Assembly (NCBI RefSeq): GCF_000422245.1
Contig: NZ_ATHI01000003.1
Location: 100,983-164,982, forward strand
DNA from: Alkalidesulfovibrio alkalitolerans DSM 16529
Lineage (GTDB): Bacteria; Desulfobacterota; Desulfovibrionia; Desulfovibrionales; Desulfovibrionaceae
Direction of reading: 5' to 3'
DNA: 64,000 bases
Both the position numbers and the translations under genes were made by a program. Below the pieces are notes generated by a model. That model searched no databases and was not told the DNA's origin. It worked only from the letters and a program-made list of their open reading frames with translations. Below are positions 1-7,726 of the stretch, piece after piece (within the stretch, counting starts at the first letter, position 1; every line of letters starts with the position of its first letter).

Positions 1-307
1 CGCCGGAGCCTTCGACTGCGACCCCTTCAAGATCGGCGAGGTCGTCTCCGGGCTCGAAGTCATCTGCTCACGGCGCCTTCCCGAGAAGGTCAAAGAGCTG
101 AATATCGAGATCGGCGTGATCACCACGCCGCCCGAGCGCGCCCAGCGTGCTGCCAATTATCTCGTGGACGCGAACATCAAGGGCATCATCACCTTCGCGC
201 CCACCCGCATCAACGTGCCCGACCACATCACCGTCGAGTACGTGGACTTTTTCCACCACTTCTTCAACGTGGCTTTCAACATCACCCTCAAGGACCGCGA
301 AGACTGA
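1..307 (+). CDS. rex: Redox-sensing transcriptional repressor Rex (3' part)
   Basis: C-terminal 101 residues of Rex, a winged-helix repressor that binds NADH through a Rossmann domain and controls fermentation and energy-metabolism genes. The N-terminal DNA-binding domain lies outside the window. What is visible is the end of the Rossmann fold (ITTPPERAQRAANYLVDANI) and the helix with FFHHFFNVAFNI that domain-swaps in Rex dimers. The frame runs from base 2 to TGA at 305-307. In sulfate reducers Rex also regulates sulfate-reduction genes (family knowledge). Truncation is only the window edge. Confidence 0.9.
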   Translation, partial: AGAFDCDPFKIGEVVSGLEVICSRRLPEKVKELNIEIGVITTPPERAQRAANYLVDANIKGIITFAPTRINVPDHITVEYVDFFHHFFNVAFNITLKDRED

Positions 308-322
308 TCCGCGTCTCCTGAA

Positions 323-342
323 GCGGCCTTTTTTCTGGCCGC
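323..342 (+). terminator. Possible weak terminator after rex
   Basis: A 6-bp inverted repeat GCGGCC/GGCCGC encloses a T-rich loop 15 bases after the rex stop. There is no T tail after the second arm, so this is only a weak candidate. Confidence 0.25.
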
Positions 343-499
343 ATCGTATCCTACTTTGTTTCCGGGGAGATTTGCATTCTTGCGACCTTGGACGGCTAGT
401 TACGTCGCGTTGGTCGGTGCATGCGCCCGCGACCGTGTGAACATCGCACAGGATTCGAGGTTATTGCGGCATCGCGGCAAACGGGATTTGGGAACGTCC

Positions 500-712
500 C
501 TAGACAGCCCGGCGCGTGGCGGCGCATCCGTCGCAGCACGTGGAGCCCTTGCGCGACGTGAATTCCCTGCACTGGGGGCAGCGGTACATCCGGTGGCCGC
601 ATGTCAGACAGGCCCAGAAATCGTGCGACGTGAAGGTATGGAAGCAGGAATGGAAGCGGTGCGGGGCGTTGTTGCCGCACTCGGGGCAGCGCATGGTCTT
701 CAGCACGGACAT
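500..712 (-). CDS. Small zinc-ribbon protein, unknown function
   Basis: 70 aa with four cysteine pairs: CPEC near residue 9, CLTC near 35, CPQC near 45 and CDGC near 60. This spacing suggests two zinc-ribbon knuckles. No membrane segment or signal peptide. It is monocistronic, facing away from the PHP gene, with only a weak purine-rich stretch before the ATG. I do not recognise a named family. It could be a nucleic-acid-binding or regulatory ribbon. The regular cysteine spacing argues that this frame is real despite overlapping ORFs in other frames. Confidence 0.6.
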   Translation of the reverse strand: MSVLKTMRCPECGNNAPHRFHSCFHTFTSHDFWACLTCGHRMYRCPQCREFTSRKGSTCCDGCAATRRAV

Positions 713-877
713 GACAGGCCTCGGCGTATCGCGATTCGCTGCATCCTATAAATCCACCCGACCCCGCTGTAAAGTTGCGGGGATGTCTAGCCAGAAGATT
801 TCATGCTCCCGTAACGCGCCGACGCCGTTTGGCCGCTTCCTGCCGTCCGCCAGCGCACGGGTGGGTGGGGCGGCGTC

Positions 878-1555
878 TCAGTAGAGGAACGCGCCAAGCA
901 GACTGCGGTCCTGGAATTCCTGGGGCGTTTCCCGTCTGAGCAGGGCCACCAGGGCGTCGGTGTCTTGCGGCGCGGGGCCGGGTAGATCCGAGGCGATGGA
1001 ACCTATGACGAAGTCGCGGTGGGCGTCGGTGGTGTAGATGGGCGTGAGCCCGAAGCGCGTGGCCGCTGACTGGTAGAGCCGGGCGTTGTCGGGAAGGCAG
1101 CGGCCCTCGCGCCATTCCCAGCCGGTCTTGAGGATGTTCACGGACAAGACTTCGATGCCGTCGGCCCACTCGAACAAGGGCTTTGCACGAGGTTCCAGGT
1201 GGTTCACGTAGCGAAAAGCGTGGGCCACGAAGCAAAACGCCCGCTCGCGCACCGGGGCGAGCGCCGCGCGCAAGGCGGAAAACGGGCTGAAGGGCGGCAA
1301 GGTCAGGCGCACGGCGTCGGTGATGACGATCATGTCGTGGCCTTCGGCCAAGGTGAGCTCCACGCCCGTGTAGAGTCCAAGGCCGGGAAAGTCCTGGCGC
1401 AGGCATTCGAGCTCGCATTCCTCCCACTGATGATGGTGCTCGGTGAAGACGAGCCCGGAGAGGCCGCGCGCAAGGGCTAGGCGGCAAGCCTGGGCCGGAT
1501 CGATGTCCGAGCAGGCGGAGTGGCGTGCGGTGTGGACGTGGCAGTCGATACGCAT
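878..1555 (-). CDS. PHP-domain metal-dependent phosphoesterase
   Basis: 225 aa, a complete single PHP domain. The N-terminal DCHVHTARHSACSD gives the first metal-binding HxH. TEHHH near residue 40, GVELTL near 65 and TTDAH near 180 supply the further metal ligands expected in a PHP TIM-like barrel. These enzymes hydrolyse phosphate esters such as histidinol phosphate or nucleotide phosphates. With no polymerase domain attached this is a stand-alone phosphoesterase, and the substrate cannot be read from the sequence. It ends tail-on 31 bases from the start of the next minus-strand stop (UbiB-like gene), so the two may be cotranscribed. Confidence 0.8.
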   Translation of the reverse strand: MRIDCHVHTARHSACSDIDPAQACRLALARGLSGLVFTEHHHQWEECELECLRQDFPGLGLYTGVELTLAEGHDMIVITDAVRLTLPPFSPFSALRAALAPVRERAFCFVAHAFRYVNHLEPRAKPLFEWADGIEVLSVNILKTGWEWREGRCLPDNARLYQSAATRFGLTPIYTTDAHRDFVIGSIASDLPGPAPQDTDALVALLRRETPQEFQDRSLLGAFLY

Positions 1556-1586
1556 GGTTCGCGGCTATCTCCTTGCGGCCTTGCTG

Positions 1587-3137
1587 TCAACGAAGCCCGG
1601 CCAGGACGCGCCAGACCCCGAACAGGAAAAGGGCGACGGACAGCGGCACGGCATGGGGCAGGCCGAGCAGAGGGACGAGAAAGGCCGCAAGCACGGCGAG
1701 CGCGCCGATCGCGACGGGTCGCAGGCGAAGGAAGACCTCGTTGGCCAGCCGTTCCACGGTTTCGTCGGCCAGCCTGACGCGAAGTTGCGATTCGGAAAGG
1801 TCCGTGAGCACCTGTTTGGCGCGCCGAAGCGTCAGCGGCAGGGAGCGCGCCTCGCCGATAAGCGTCGGGAAGAGTCCGGCTTCGGCCCCGAGCGCCCGCT
1901 TCAGGTTGTCCTTCAGGACCGGGAGCACGTCCTTGATGCCGTTGAAATTGTCGATGTAGATGGTGCCCAGGCCTTCCACTAGCGACGAGGCGCGCATGAC
2001 GTAGACAACGTCCTGCGGCAACTTGAAGGGCAGGCTGCGCATGGAGGCGAGCACCTCGAAGGCTAGGTTCTGCATGGTCCTGGCCGTGAGCGCCTCGTTG
2101 CCGAAGATGGCGAACATGCGCTCGGCGAATTCGCGCACCTCCTCCTCCGGCGCGTCGGCCGTGACCACGCCGAGCCGCTTGCAGGCGGCCGTGTAGAGGT
2201 CGAAGTCGCGGTCGTTGGCGGCCTTGACGACTTCGATCATGGCCACGCGCGTCTCGGCCCGCAGCCGCTTGACCATGCCGTAGTCGAGCAGCACGATGTC
2301 GCCGTCCGCGCGTACCAGGATGTTGCCGGGATGCGGATCGGCGTTGAACAGCCCTTTGACGAGCATCTGTTCGGTGTAAAAGGCGATCAGCCGTTCCATG
2401 ACCGGCCTGAAATCCAGGCCGCTGTCCGCCAGGGCCGCCCGGTCGTCTATGCGGAAGCCCTCCTCGAAGCTCATGACCAGCGCGTGGCGGTTGCTCAGCG
2501 CCGGATAGGGCGCGGGCAGGCGTACGCCCTCCATGCGAAATGTCTCGCGGAAGGCGCGCAGGTTGGCCAACTCCACGGACATGTCGCACTCGCGCCGGAT
2601 CATGGCCGCGAATTCGCGCAGCACCGCCTCCAGCGAGTTGCGTGTGGCGCGGGAGAAAAGCGGCGTGAAGAGCGAGAGCGCCACGTTGAGGATCCGCAGG
2701 TCGGCCGCGACCAATTCCTCGATGCGAAACCGCCTGAGCTTCACGGCCACCACCGCACCGTCGTCGAGCACGGCGCGATGCACCTGCCCGATGGAGGCCG
2801 AGGCCAGGGGCGCGTCGTCGAAGGCGGCAAAGGAGCGGCCCTCGGGAAAGGCCAGGGCCATGGCGGCCGCGAAGTCGGCGGGCGGCATGGGCGCGACCTC
2901 GTCGTGGATGGTGCGCAGCGCGGCCACGTAATCCGGCCCGAAAAAGTCCTGACGCGTGGCCAGCACCTGGGCCAACTTGATGAAGCTCACGCCGAGTTCG
3001 AGCACGCAGCGTCCAAGCTCGTCCGGCGCGAGCGGCGAGAAGCCCAGAAAGCTCTCGCGCCGCTTGACGAGCAGGAACACCGTGAGCAGGAAGCGCAGGG
3101 CCTTCCAGAGGCGAAGCGGCCCGAACGCGCGAAGCAT
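1587..3137 (-). CDS. UbiB/ABC1-family atypical kinase-like protein
   Basis: 516 aa. Family hallmarks: an N-terminal KLAQVLATRQDF segment corresponding to the KxGQ region, an alanine-rich nucleotide loop (SASIGQVHRA), VVAVKLRR with the beta-3 lysine, NADPHPGNILV as the catalytic loop and LLDYGM replacing DFG. Two hydrophobic stretches at the C-terminus (about 470-515) look like membrane segments. UbiB proteins act in quinone synthesis or lipid/quinone handling with ATPase activity. The signature KxGQ is KLAQ here, an uncommon change. The start is the ATG overlapping the stop of the phasin-like gene (TGATG), implying translational coupling; an upstream in-frame extension overlaps that gene and is rejected. 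Confidence 0.85.
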   Translation of the reverse strand: MLRAFGPLRLWKALRFLLTVFLLVKRRESFLGFSPLAPDELGRCVLELGVSFIKLAQVLATRQDFFGPDYVAALRTIHDEVAPMPPADFAAAMALAFPEGRSFAAFDDAPLASASIGQVHRAVLDDGAVVAVKLRRFRIEELVAADLRILNVALSLFTPLFSRATRNSLEAVLREFAAMIRRECDMSVELANLRAFRETFRMEGVRLPAPYPALSNRHALVMSFEEGFRIDDRAALADSGLDFRPVMERLIAFYTEQMLVKGLFNADPHPGNILVRADGDIVLLDYGMVKRLRAETRVAMIEVVKAANDRDFDLYTAACKRLGVVTADAPEEEVREFAERMFAIFGNEALTARTMQNLAFEVLASMRSLPFKLPQDVVYVMRASSLVEGLGTIYIDNFNGIKDVLPVLKDNLKRALGAEAGLFPTLIGEARSLPLTLRRAKQVLTDLSESQLRVRLADETVERLANEVFLRLRPVAIGALAVLAAFLVPLLGLPHAVPLSVALFLFGVWRVLAGLR

Positions 3138-3415
3138 CAGGACTTCTTCTTGAGCAGGGCCTTCAACTCGGCGATGTCCTTCTTTGTGGCCAGGCCCATT
3201 TCGGCCACTGCCTCGTGCACCTTGTCGCGGATCATCTTCTCCATGGATTCGCGCTCGCTGGCGCCCTTGGCCTTGACCTCGTCGAGAAACTTCTCCATCT
3301 CCTCGCGGCTGATCTGGCCCTGCTTCTCCAATTCCTTGAACACGCCCTCCAGGCGCTCCTTGGCCATGGTCGCGGCCCCAAGGCCCAGATAGAGCAAGTC
3401 GGTCGGCTTCATCAT
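3137..3415 (-). CDS. Phasin-like coiled-coil protein
   Basis: 92 aa, mostly charged amphipathic helix with few hydrophobic residues after a short N-terminal stretch (LLYLGLGAATMAKERLE). This pattern is seen in poly(3-hydroxyalkanoate) granule regulators of the PhaF/phasin type and in small UbiB partners (compare UbiJ/UbiK-like coiled coils). The start is ATG at 3415, the first of an ATGATG pair, because AAGGAG sits 7 bases upstream; the longer frame to 3481 lacks such a site. Its stop overlaps the UbiB-like start by one base, so the products probably act together, perhaps the coiled coil recruiting or regulating the kinase-like protein (inference). Confidence 0.75.
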   Translation of the reverse strand: MMKPTDLLYLGLGAATMAKERLEGVFKELEKQGQISREEMEKFLDEVKAKGASERESMEKMIRDKVHEAVAEMGLATKKDIAELKALLKKKS

Positions 3416-3654
3416 CGTAATGCTCCTTGTTGTGTCGGCGAGACGTAAAGAAGGGATGTCTCGCAACATGCCGTGTAGCACGGAGGCACGACCGCGCCAA
3501 GACCGGGGCGGATTTTCTCGGGCACGCCGGGCTAGGCGACCTCGAAACGGCCGCTGGCCTTTGGTCGGGGGAGTGTGCTAGGGGGCTGTTTCGCTCAAAG
3601 CTCCTGGCTCGGGTAAAAAAAACTCAACCCCGGCGCGACGCGCCCAAAGCGGCC

Positions 3655-4638
3655 ATGACTCCAAAAAAAGCCAGCGCGCGTTGCGTTCCCCTCTCCGGGG
3701 AGGCCACGGCCATCGCTCTGCTCTTGCTCGGCGCGGTCTGCATCAGCTTCTCGCCAGTCTTCGTCAAGATCGCCCAGGTCAGCCCCTCCACCTCCGCCTT
3801 TTACCGCATGGCCTTCGGCGGGCTCGGACTCGTGGCGGCAGCTCTTCTGCACAAGGGTTTCGGGCGGGGGGTTGATGGAAAAACCCAAGGTCCGGCGCAG
3901 GAGAGCGGCGTTGCGGGATTGGCCGCCTGGTTCGGGCTGGCAGCGCTGCCGCTCGCAGCCGGGTGCGCCCTGGCCTTCGCCCTGGACCTGGCCTTCTGGC
4001 ATGCCGCCATCCACATCGTGGGACCGGGGCTGGCCACCATCCTGGCCAACAGCCAGGTGGTGCTTCTGGCGGCCTACGGGGTGCTAGTGCTCGGCGAGTG
4101 CGGCGTGGCGCGCCTTGTCGTCTCGTTGTTGTTCGCGGCCGTCGGCATCGGCCTGCTTTTCGGGCCGGATTGGGCCGCCGCGCCCGAGGCATCGCTGACC
4201 GGGCTGCTCTACGGCCTGTCCGCGGCCGTGTGTTACGCGGTCTTTCTGGTGGGGCTTCGCCGTTTGCAGACGGATCGGGATTTCGGATCCAAGCTGCGCA
4301 ACATGGCCGCGCTTTCGCTCATTACGGCGTTCATGCTCGCTCCGCTGGCGCATCTGGACGGCTCGGGATTCGCCATCCCCGACGGCGTGAGCCTGGCGGC
4401 GCTTTTGGCCTACGGGTTGCTCGGTCAGGGTGTGGGCTGGATGCTCATCGCGGCCAACCTGCCGCGCGTGGCGCTCTCCACGGCAGGGCTGGCGATACTT
4501 CTACAGCCCACGTTGGCCTTCGTCTGGGACGTGCTGTTCTTCGGCCGCAGGGCCGAGATGATGGATATGCTCGGGGTCGCGCTCGCTGTTACGGCGATCT
4601 TTCTGGGCGCGACCAGGAATACCCGCGCCAAGTCATGA
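3655..4638 (+). CDS. DMT-superfamily (EamA) transporter
   Basis: 327 aa with about ten hydrophobic helices in two EamA repeats; each starts with the usual pattern, e.g. FSPVFVKIAQVSPSTSAFYR near residue 35. Members export metabolites or amino acids across the inner membrane; substrate unknown. ATG at 3655 is chosen because the upstream part of the open frame is arginine-rich and non-hydrophobic, unlike the family. It is divergent from the phasin-like/UbiB pair across 239 bases, and a hairpin follows the stop. Confidence 0.8.
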   Translation: MTPKKASARCVPLSGEATAIALLLLGAVCISFSPVFVKIAQVSPSTSAFYRMAFGGLGLVAAALLHKGFGRGVDGKTQGPAQESGVAGLAAWFGLAALPLAAGCALAFALDLAFWHAAIHIVGPGLATILANSQVVLLAAYGVLVLGECGVARLVVSLLFAAVGIGLLFGPDWAAAPEASLTGLLYGLSAAVCYAVFLVGLRRLQTDRDFGSKLRNMAALSLITAFMLAPLAHLDGSGFAIPDGVSLAALLAYGLLGQGVGWMLIAANLPRVALSTAGLAILLQPTLAFVWDVLFFGRRAEMMDMLGVALAVTAIFLGATRNTRAKS

Positions 4639-4645
4639 AAACACC

Positions 4646-4680
4646 AGGGCCGCGCCACCTTCTCATTGTGACGCGGCCCT
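4646..4680 (+). terminator. Hairpin after the DMT gene
   Basis: Perfect 9-bp inverted repeat AGGGCCGCG/CGCGGCCCT with a 17-base loop, 8 bases after the stop. No T run follows, so termination would be imperfect or Rho-assisted. Confidence 0.45.
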
Positions 4681-5066
4681 ACCGCCTGGACTCGCGGGCG
4701 ATACGCCCGCCGACGATGTTTGGTTCCATGGCCCCTCTCGCTTGAGGCGGATTGTCCGCCCGTGCCTTTGGTCGTTCCGACCTGGCCTTTTAAAAGACGC
4801 ACTTTTGGGCCGGAACCGCCCCGCAACCTGTGCGGGTGCCGTATGGGGTGTAGGCATTTATTTGATCCAACCCTCCGTTGCGCGTTTTCGAATGCTCCCT
4901 TAACCTTACTATAGACATAAGATCACATCAGCGATCGTCAAGGGGCAGGAAAGAGATCGCGGGTAGGTTGCCGAGGTTGCGCGCCTTGAATTCGTGACGC
5001 AAAGCGGTATTCTGTGCGTGGCCGTACCCGGCCTGGCAAATTCATCCACACGAGGACACCGCACGC
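4681..5066. other. Intergenic region, no gene seen
   Basis: About 390 bases between the DMT gene and the aldolase. It is less GC-rich than its neighbours around 4790-4930 and contains the candidate aldolase promoter at 4986-5013. Short ORFs here lack ribosome sites and coding character. No RNA gene was recognised. Confidence 0.5.
4986..5013 (+). promoter_or_regulatory. Candidate sigma-70 promoter of the aldolase gene
   Basis: TTGAAT and TATTCT separated by 16 bases, ending 53 bases before the aldolase ATG. Each box differs from consensus by two bases. Prediction by eye only. Confidence 0.35.
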
Positions 5067-5825
5067 ATGATCGGAACACTTCGCCGCCTCGCAAAGCTTT
5101 TCGACGCCGACAGCAGCAAGAGCGTCATCCTGGCCCTGGACCACGGCGCTCGCGAGGGCATGCTCCCGGGGCTCTCGCGCATGCCGCTCATCGTGGACGG
5201 CTTGACCACCCGCCGCGTGCAGGGCGTGGTCCTGAACAAGGGCTTCGCCCGCGTGCACACCATGGAGATTCCGCTTGAGATGACCATGCTCGTGCAGCTT
5301 TCCGGCGGCACCAAGCATGGCGAGCCGTCCTATTCCACGGCCGTGGTCTGCACGCCCTCCGAAGCCTGCCGCCTGGGCGCGGACGCCGTGGGCCTGCACC
5401 TGAACATCGGCAACGAATACGAGGACCGCATGCTCGCGGACCTGGGGCAGATCACGGACGAGGCGCATCAACTCGGCCTGCCGGCCTTGGCCACGATCTT
5501 GCCGCGCGGCCGCAACGTGGTCAACGAACTGGACCCGAGCCTCATTGCGCATTGTATCCGCGTGGGCGCGGAGCTTGGCGCGGATCTCGTATGCACTCCC
5601 TATTCTGGTCACGCCGCCTCCTTCGGCGAGGCAGTGGACGCCTCGCCTGCGCCGGTGCTCGTGGCGGGAGGCCCGGCCCAGCCCGATTTCGAGTCCTTCC
5701 TGGCGATGCTTGGCGAGGCCATGGCTACGGGCGCGGCCGGGGTTTGCATCGGCCGCAACATCTTCGAGCACGGCGAGCCGCTGGCCCGGCTCGATGCCGT
5801 CATCGAGGTCGTGCACAAAGTATAG
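5067..5825 (+). CDS. DhnA/FbaB-type class I aldolase homologue lacking the Schiff-base lysine
   Basis: 252 aa, close to the usual length for the archaeal-type class I fructose-bisphosphate aldolase / ADH synthase family. It keeps the ILALDHG acid motif near residue 24, GLHLNIGNE, and the C-terminal phosphate-binding loops VAGGPAQ and GVCIGRNIFEH. In the strand that normally carries the catalytic lysine (ADxVKTxYTGD), the protein reads ADLVCTPYSGH: cysteine replaces the lysine and proline or serine fill neighbouring sites, checked in the DNA at 5579-5611. Either chemistry differs or the protein is non-catalytic. It appears monocistronic, with GAGGA about 10 bases before the ATG. Confidence 0.8.
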   Translation: MIGTLRRLAKLFDADSSKSVILALDHGAREGMLPGLSRMPLIVDGLTTRRVQGVVLNKGFARVHTMEIPLEMTMLVQLSGGTKHGEPSYSTAVVCTPSEACRLGADAVGLHLNIGNEYEDRMLADLGQITDEAHQLGLPALATILPRGRNVVNELDPSLIAHCIRVGAELGADLVCTPYSGHAASFGEAVDASPAPVLVAGGPAQPDFESFLAMLGEAMATGAAGVCIGRNIFEHGEPLARLDAVIEVVHKV

Positions 5826-5935
5826 CAGGCCGCGACAAAAGCTCCGGCCGCCGCGTTGCCGCGAACGCGCCGGGCCCTCGCTATTCTTTGACACGCGTTG
5901 GGTTCGGCGCGCTCTTGCGTCTTTTGCCTGGCGCG
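5826..5935 (+). repeat. Degenerate copy of the dispersed palindromic repeat
   Basis: Starts directly after the aldolase stop. Left end CAGGCCGCGACAAAAG then CCGCGTTGCCGCGAA matches the left block of the better copies; right end CTTGCGTCTTTTGCCTGG matches their right block; CGCGCCG/CGGCGCG can pair inside. The central CTCGCGTAT core is eroded. Confidence 0.45.
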
Positions 5936-6001
5936 GGGGTCAACCTGTGGAGCATGCGGTCTGGCAGGATGGGGCAACTAAACGGCCCCGAGAAAAGCAG
6001 A

Positions 6002-6040
6002 ACCGGCCGGAAGCTTTCTTGTCCTGTGCTTCCGGCCGGT
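6002..6040. terminator. Bidirectional hairpin terminator
   Basis: Perfect 13-bp stem (ACCGGCCGGAAGC and its complement) with a 13-base loop. It is flanked by an A-rich stretch on the left and GTTTCTTT on the right, so it can terminate both the aldolase (+) and the convergent small Cys protein (-). Confidence 0.75.
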
Positions 6041-6134
6041 GTTCCGGTTTCTTTGGATACGTTGCCTGACGACTTTGTACCCTGACTCCTAAGATAGAAA
6101 ATAAGTCCGGATACTCCGACGTCAAGAGGCGCGC

Positions 6135-6353
6135 TCAATCTTCGTCGCGAACGGGTCCGGTCCCGGAGGCGGATTTGCGCAGCCGCAGCGGAGATCCAGC
6201 AAGGCCGCAGAATCCGGGCGCGTCCGGACCGGCCGAATCGTCGGCCGTGCGCCACATCATGCACATGGCGGCCTGGCAGAATTTCAGCTTGTCGTCGCGC
6301 GTGGTCAGAAGCGGACAGTAGACGAAGCGGGCCTCGTCGGGCGTGCGCAGCAT
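6135..6353 (-). CDS. Small cysteine-containing protein, unknown function
   Basis: 72 aa. Cysteines in YCPLLT near residue 13, FCQAAMCMMW near 26-31 and FCGLAG near 47 could bind a metal or an iron-sulfur cluster. No signal peptide. The start at 6353 is supported by AGGAGG 7 bases upstream; the longer frame is not. The gene is divergent from dciA and convergent with the aldolase across a bidirectional terminator. I do not recognise the family; the regular W-C-rich core suggests a real gene. Confidence 0.65.
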   Translation of the reverse strand: MLRTPDEARFVYCPLLTTRDDKLKFCQAAMCMMWRTADDSAGPDAPGFCGLAGSPLRLRKSASGTGPVRDED

Positions 6354-6478
6354 GCGGTCTCCTCCTGGCTGGTTTCGCAAGATTTGGTGCCGCACACCTA
6401 GCACAGGCCGGGCCGCTTGGCCAATGTCGCGCTGCATACGCCCTTGCGGCCGACGTCCGCCTGGGGCATGAAGGCCGC

Positions 6479-7024
6479 ATGGCCGCCGACGAAAAACACG
6501 ATCCCTGGACCCGCCGCCGGGTCTTTCGCAGGCGCAGCAAGGACAACCGCGAAGGCGTGGCTCCTCGCGCGGGAGAGATGCTGTCCGACCTGTGGCAGCG
6601 GCTGGGTGGCTCGGATCGCGTCCGGTTGGTGGCGCTGTGGCGCGCCTGGAGCGAGGTGCTGGGGTCGCATCTGGCCGAGATGGCCAAGCCGCTTGGCAGC
6701 AGGGGGCGCACCCTGGTGCTCGGCGCGGACGAACCGCTGGTCATGCAGGAACTCGGTTTCCTGGCCCCGGAGATTTTGGCCCGGGTGAACGCTTTTTTGG
6801 GTCAGGAACATTTTGACAAAGTGGTCTTTGAGTTGATAGATGGCCGAATTCCGCTCGACGGCATAGGCGAGCGGGCGTCCGCGTCGGATCATCCCCGGCC
6901 GAAGGCGCCCCAGGCCCTGGGCGGGCTTGAGCATCTGCTCCGGTCCGATTCCGCCGTCGCCCGGAGTTATCAGGCGTATGTGCGCCGTTTTGTCGGCGAA
7001 CGAGATACCGGAGGACACTCATGA
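6479..7024 (+). CDS. dciA: DciA-family (DUF721) replicative helicase loader
   Basis: 181 aa. The central region has the DUF721 pattern: LVALWRAWSEVLGSHLAEMA followed by a hydrophobic strand (RTLVLGADEPLVMQEL) and a helix ending LARVNAFLG. DciA assists loading of DnaB in bacteria without DnaC/DnaI (family knowledge). The N-terminus is basic and probably disordered, and the C-terminus carries an extra segment of about 50 residues. The stop overlaps the next start (ATGA), so the two genes are translationally coupled. Confidence 0.75.
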   Translation: MAADEKHDPWTRRRVFRRRSKDNREGVAPRAGEMLSDLWQRLGGSDRVRLVALWRAWSEVLGSHLAEMAKPLGSRGRTLVLGADEPLVMQELGFLAPEILARVNAFLGQEHFDKVVFELIDGRIPLDGIGERASASDHPRPKAPQALGGLEHLLRSDSAVARSYQAYVRRFVGERDTGGHS

Positions 7025-7374
7025 GCGACGTTATCGAGGTCAAGTTCGAGGATCTGGGGCTGACCAAGCCGCTGGAGAAGATGACCCAGAAGGAACTGCG
7101 GGAAATGTGCATGGAGAAGCTCCCGCAGATCACCGGCGCGTCCGGCAAGAGCAAGGAAGAGCTGGTCGCCATCATCAAGGAGCTGTTTGGCATCGAGGAC
7201 ACCGAGCCCACGCCCGCCGAGCTGAACAAGGAGAACATCCTGAAACTCAAGGCCCAGATGCGCGATCTGAAGACCAAGCGTGCCGAGGCCACCAACCGCA
7301 AGGCCCGCGAGATCGAGCGCCGCAAGATCAGCAAGCTGAAGAAAAAGACGCGGCGTCTGGCGAAGATCGTCTAG
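7021..7374 (+). CDS. Basic SAP/Rho-N-like small protein
   Basis: 117 aa. Residues about 20-60 (MTQKELREMCMEKLP, SGKSKEELVAIIKELFGI) form a helix-loop-helix-like unit resembling SAP or Rho N-terminal nucleic-acid-binding motifs. Residues 68-117 are a long, strongly basic helix (KKKTRRLAKIV at the end). No membrane segment. The ATGA overlap with dciA suggests a joint role in nucleic-acid handling, perhaps replication, but this is inference. Function is otherwise unknown. Confidence 0.7.
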   Translation: MSDVIEVKFEDLGLTKPLEKMTQKELREMCMEKLPQITGASGKSKEELVAIIKELFGIEDTEPTPAELNKENILKLKAQMRDLKTKRAEATNRKAREIERRKISKLKKKTRRLAKIV

Positions 7375-7383
7375 CGCTTTTTC

Positions 7384-7412
7384 TTGACATTTTTCGAGCC
7401 GGTCATTAATGA
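7384..7412 (+). promoter_or_regulatory. Candidate tRNA operon promoter
   Basis: Perfect -35 box TTGACA at 7384-7389, followed by an AT-rich CATTAATGA segment at the -10 distance (15-17 bases). The tRNA-Gln starts 15 bases further on. Confidence 0.5.
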
Positions 7413-7426
7413 ACGGCTTCCCAAGT

Positions 7427-7500
7427 TGGGGGATCGTCTAGCGGCAGGACTGCGGGTTCTGGCCCCGCCAACCTAGGTTCGAATCCTAGTCCCCCAGCCA
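7427..7500 (+). tRNA. tRNA-Gln (anticodon CTG)
   Basis: 74 bases. Acceptor TGGGGGA pairs with TCCCCCA, anticodon arm GCGGG-TTCTGGC-CCCGC gives CTG, the T arm holds GGTTCGAATCC, and the CCA end is encoded. First of two tRNAs in one transcript. Confidence 0.93.
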
Positions 7501-7531
7501 AGAGATAAACGGGGGTATTCCCCCACCATGC

Positions 7532-7609
7532 GTCCCCATCGTCTAGCCTGGCCCAGGACACCAGCCTTTCACGTTGGCGACGGGGGTTCAAATCCCCCTG
7601 GGGACGCCA
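7532..7609 (+). tRNA. tRNA-Glu (anticodon TTC)
   Basis: 78 bases. Acceptor GTCCCCA pairs with TGGGGAC, anticodon loop CTTTCAC gives TTC, T arm GGGGGTTCAAATCCCCC, CCA encoded. It lies 31 bases after tRNA-Gln with no promoter between them. Confidence 0.93.
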
Positions 7610-7619
7610 AGAAAATCAA

Positions 7620-7649
7620 GGGACCGTGAGCGATCACGGTCCCTTTTTT
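7620..7649 (+). terminator. Strong Rho-independent terminator of the tRNA pair
   Basis: 10-bp perfect stem GGGACCGTGA/TCACGGTCCC with loop GCGA followed by six T residues, 10 bases after tRNA-Glu. Confidence 0.9.
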
Positions 7650-7726
7650 CTTTAACGGAAGGCGAAACCTGGGTTGTGAGTTGCTTCTTAAGAGGCTGTT
7701 GAGAAACTCATTTCTTCATCGGCCTG

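Noticed and set aside
2331..3392. 353-codon plus-strand frame opposite the UbiB-like gene
   Set aside because: His/Gln/Arg-rich shadow composition typical of GC-rich antisense frames and no family resemblance.
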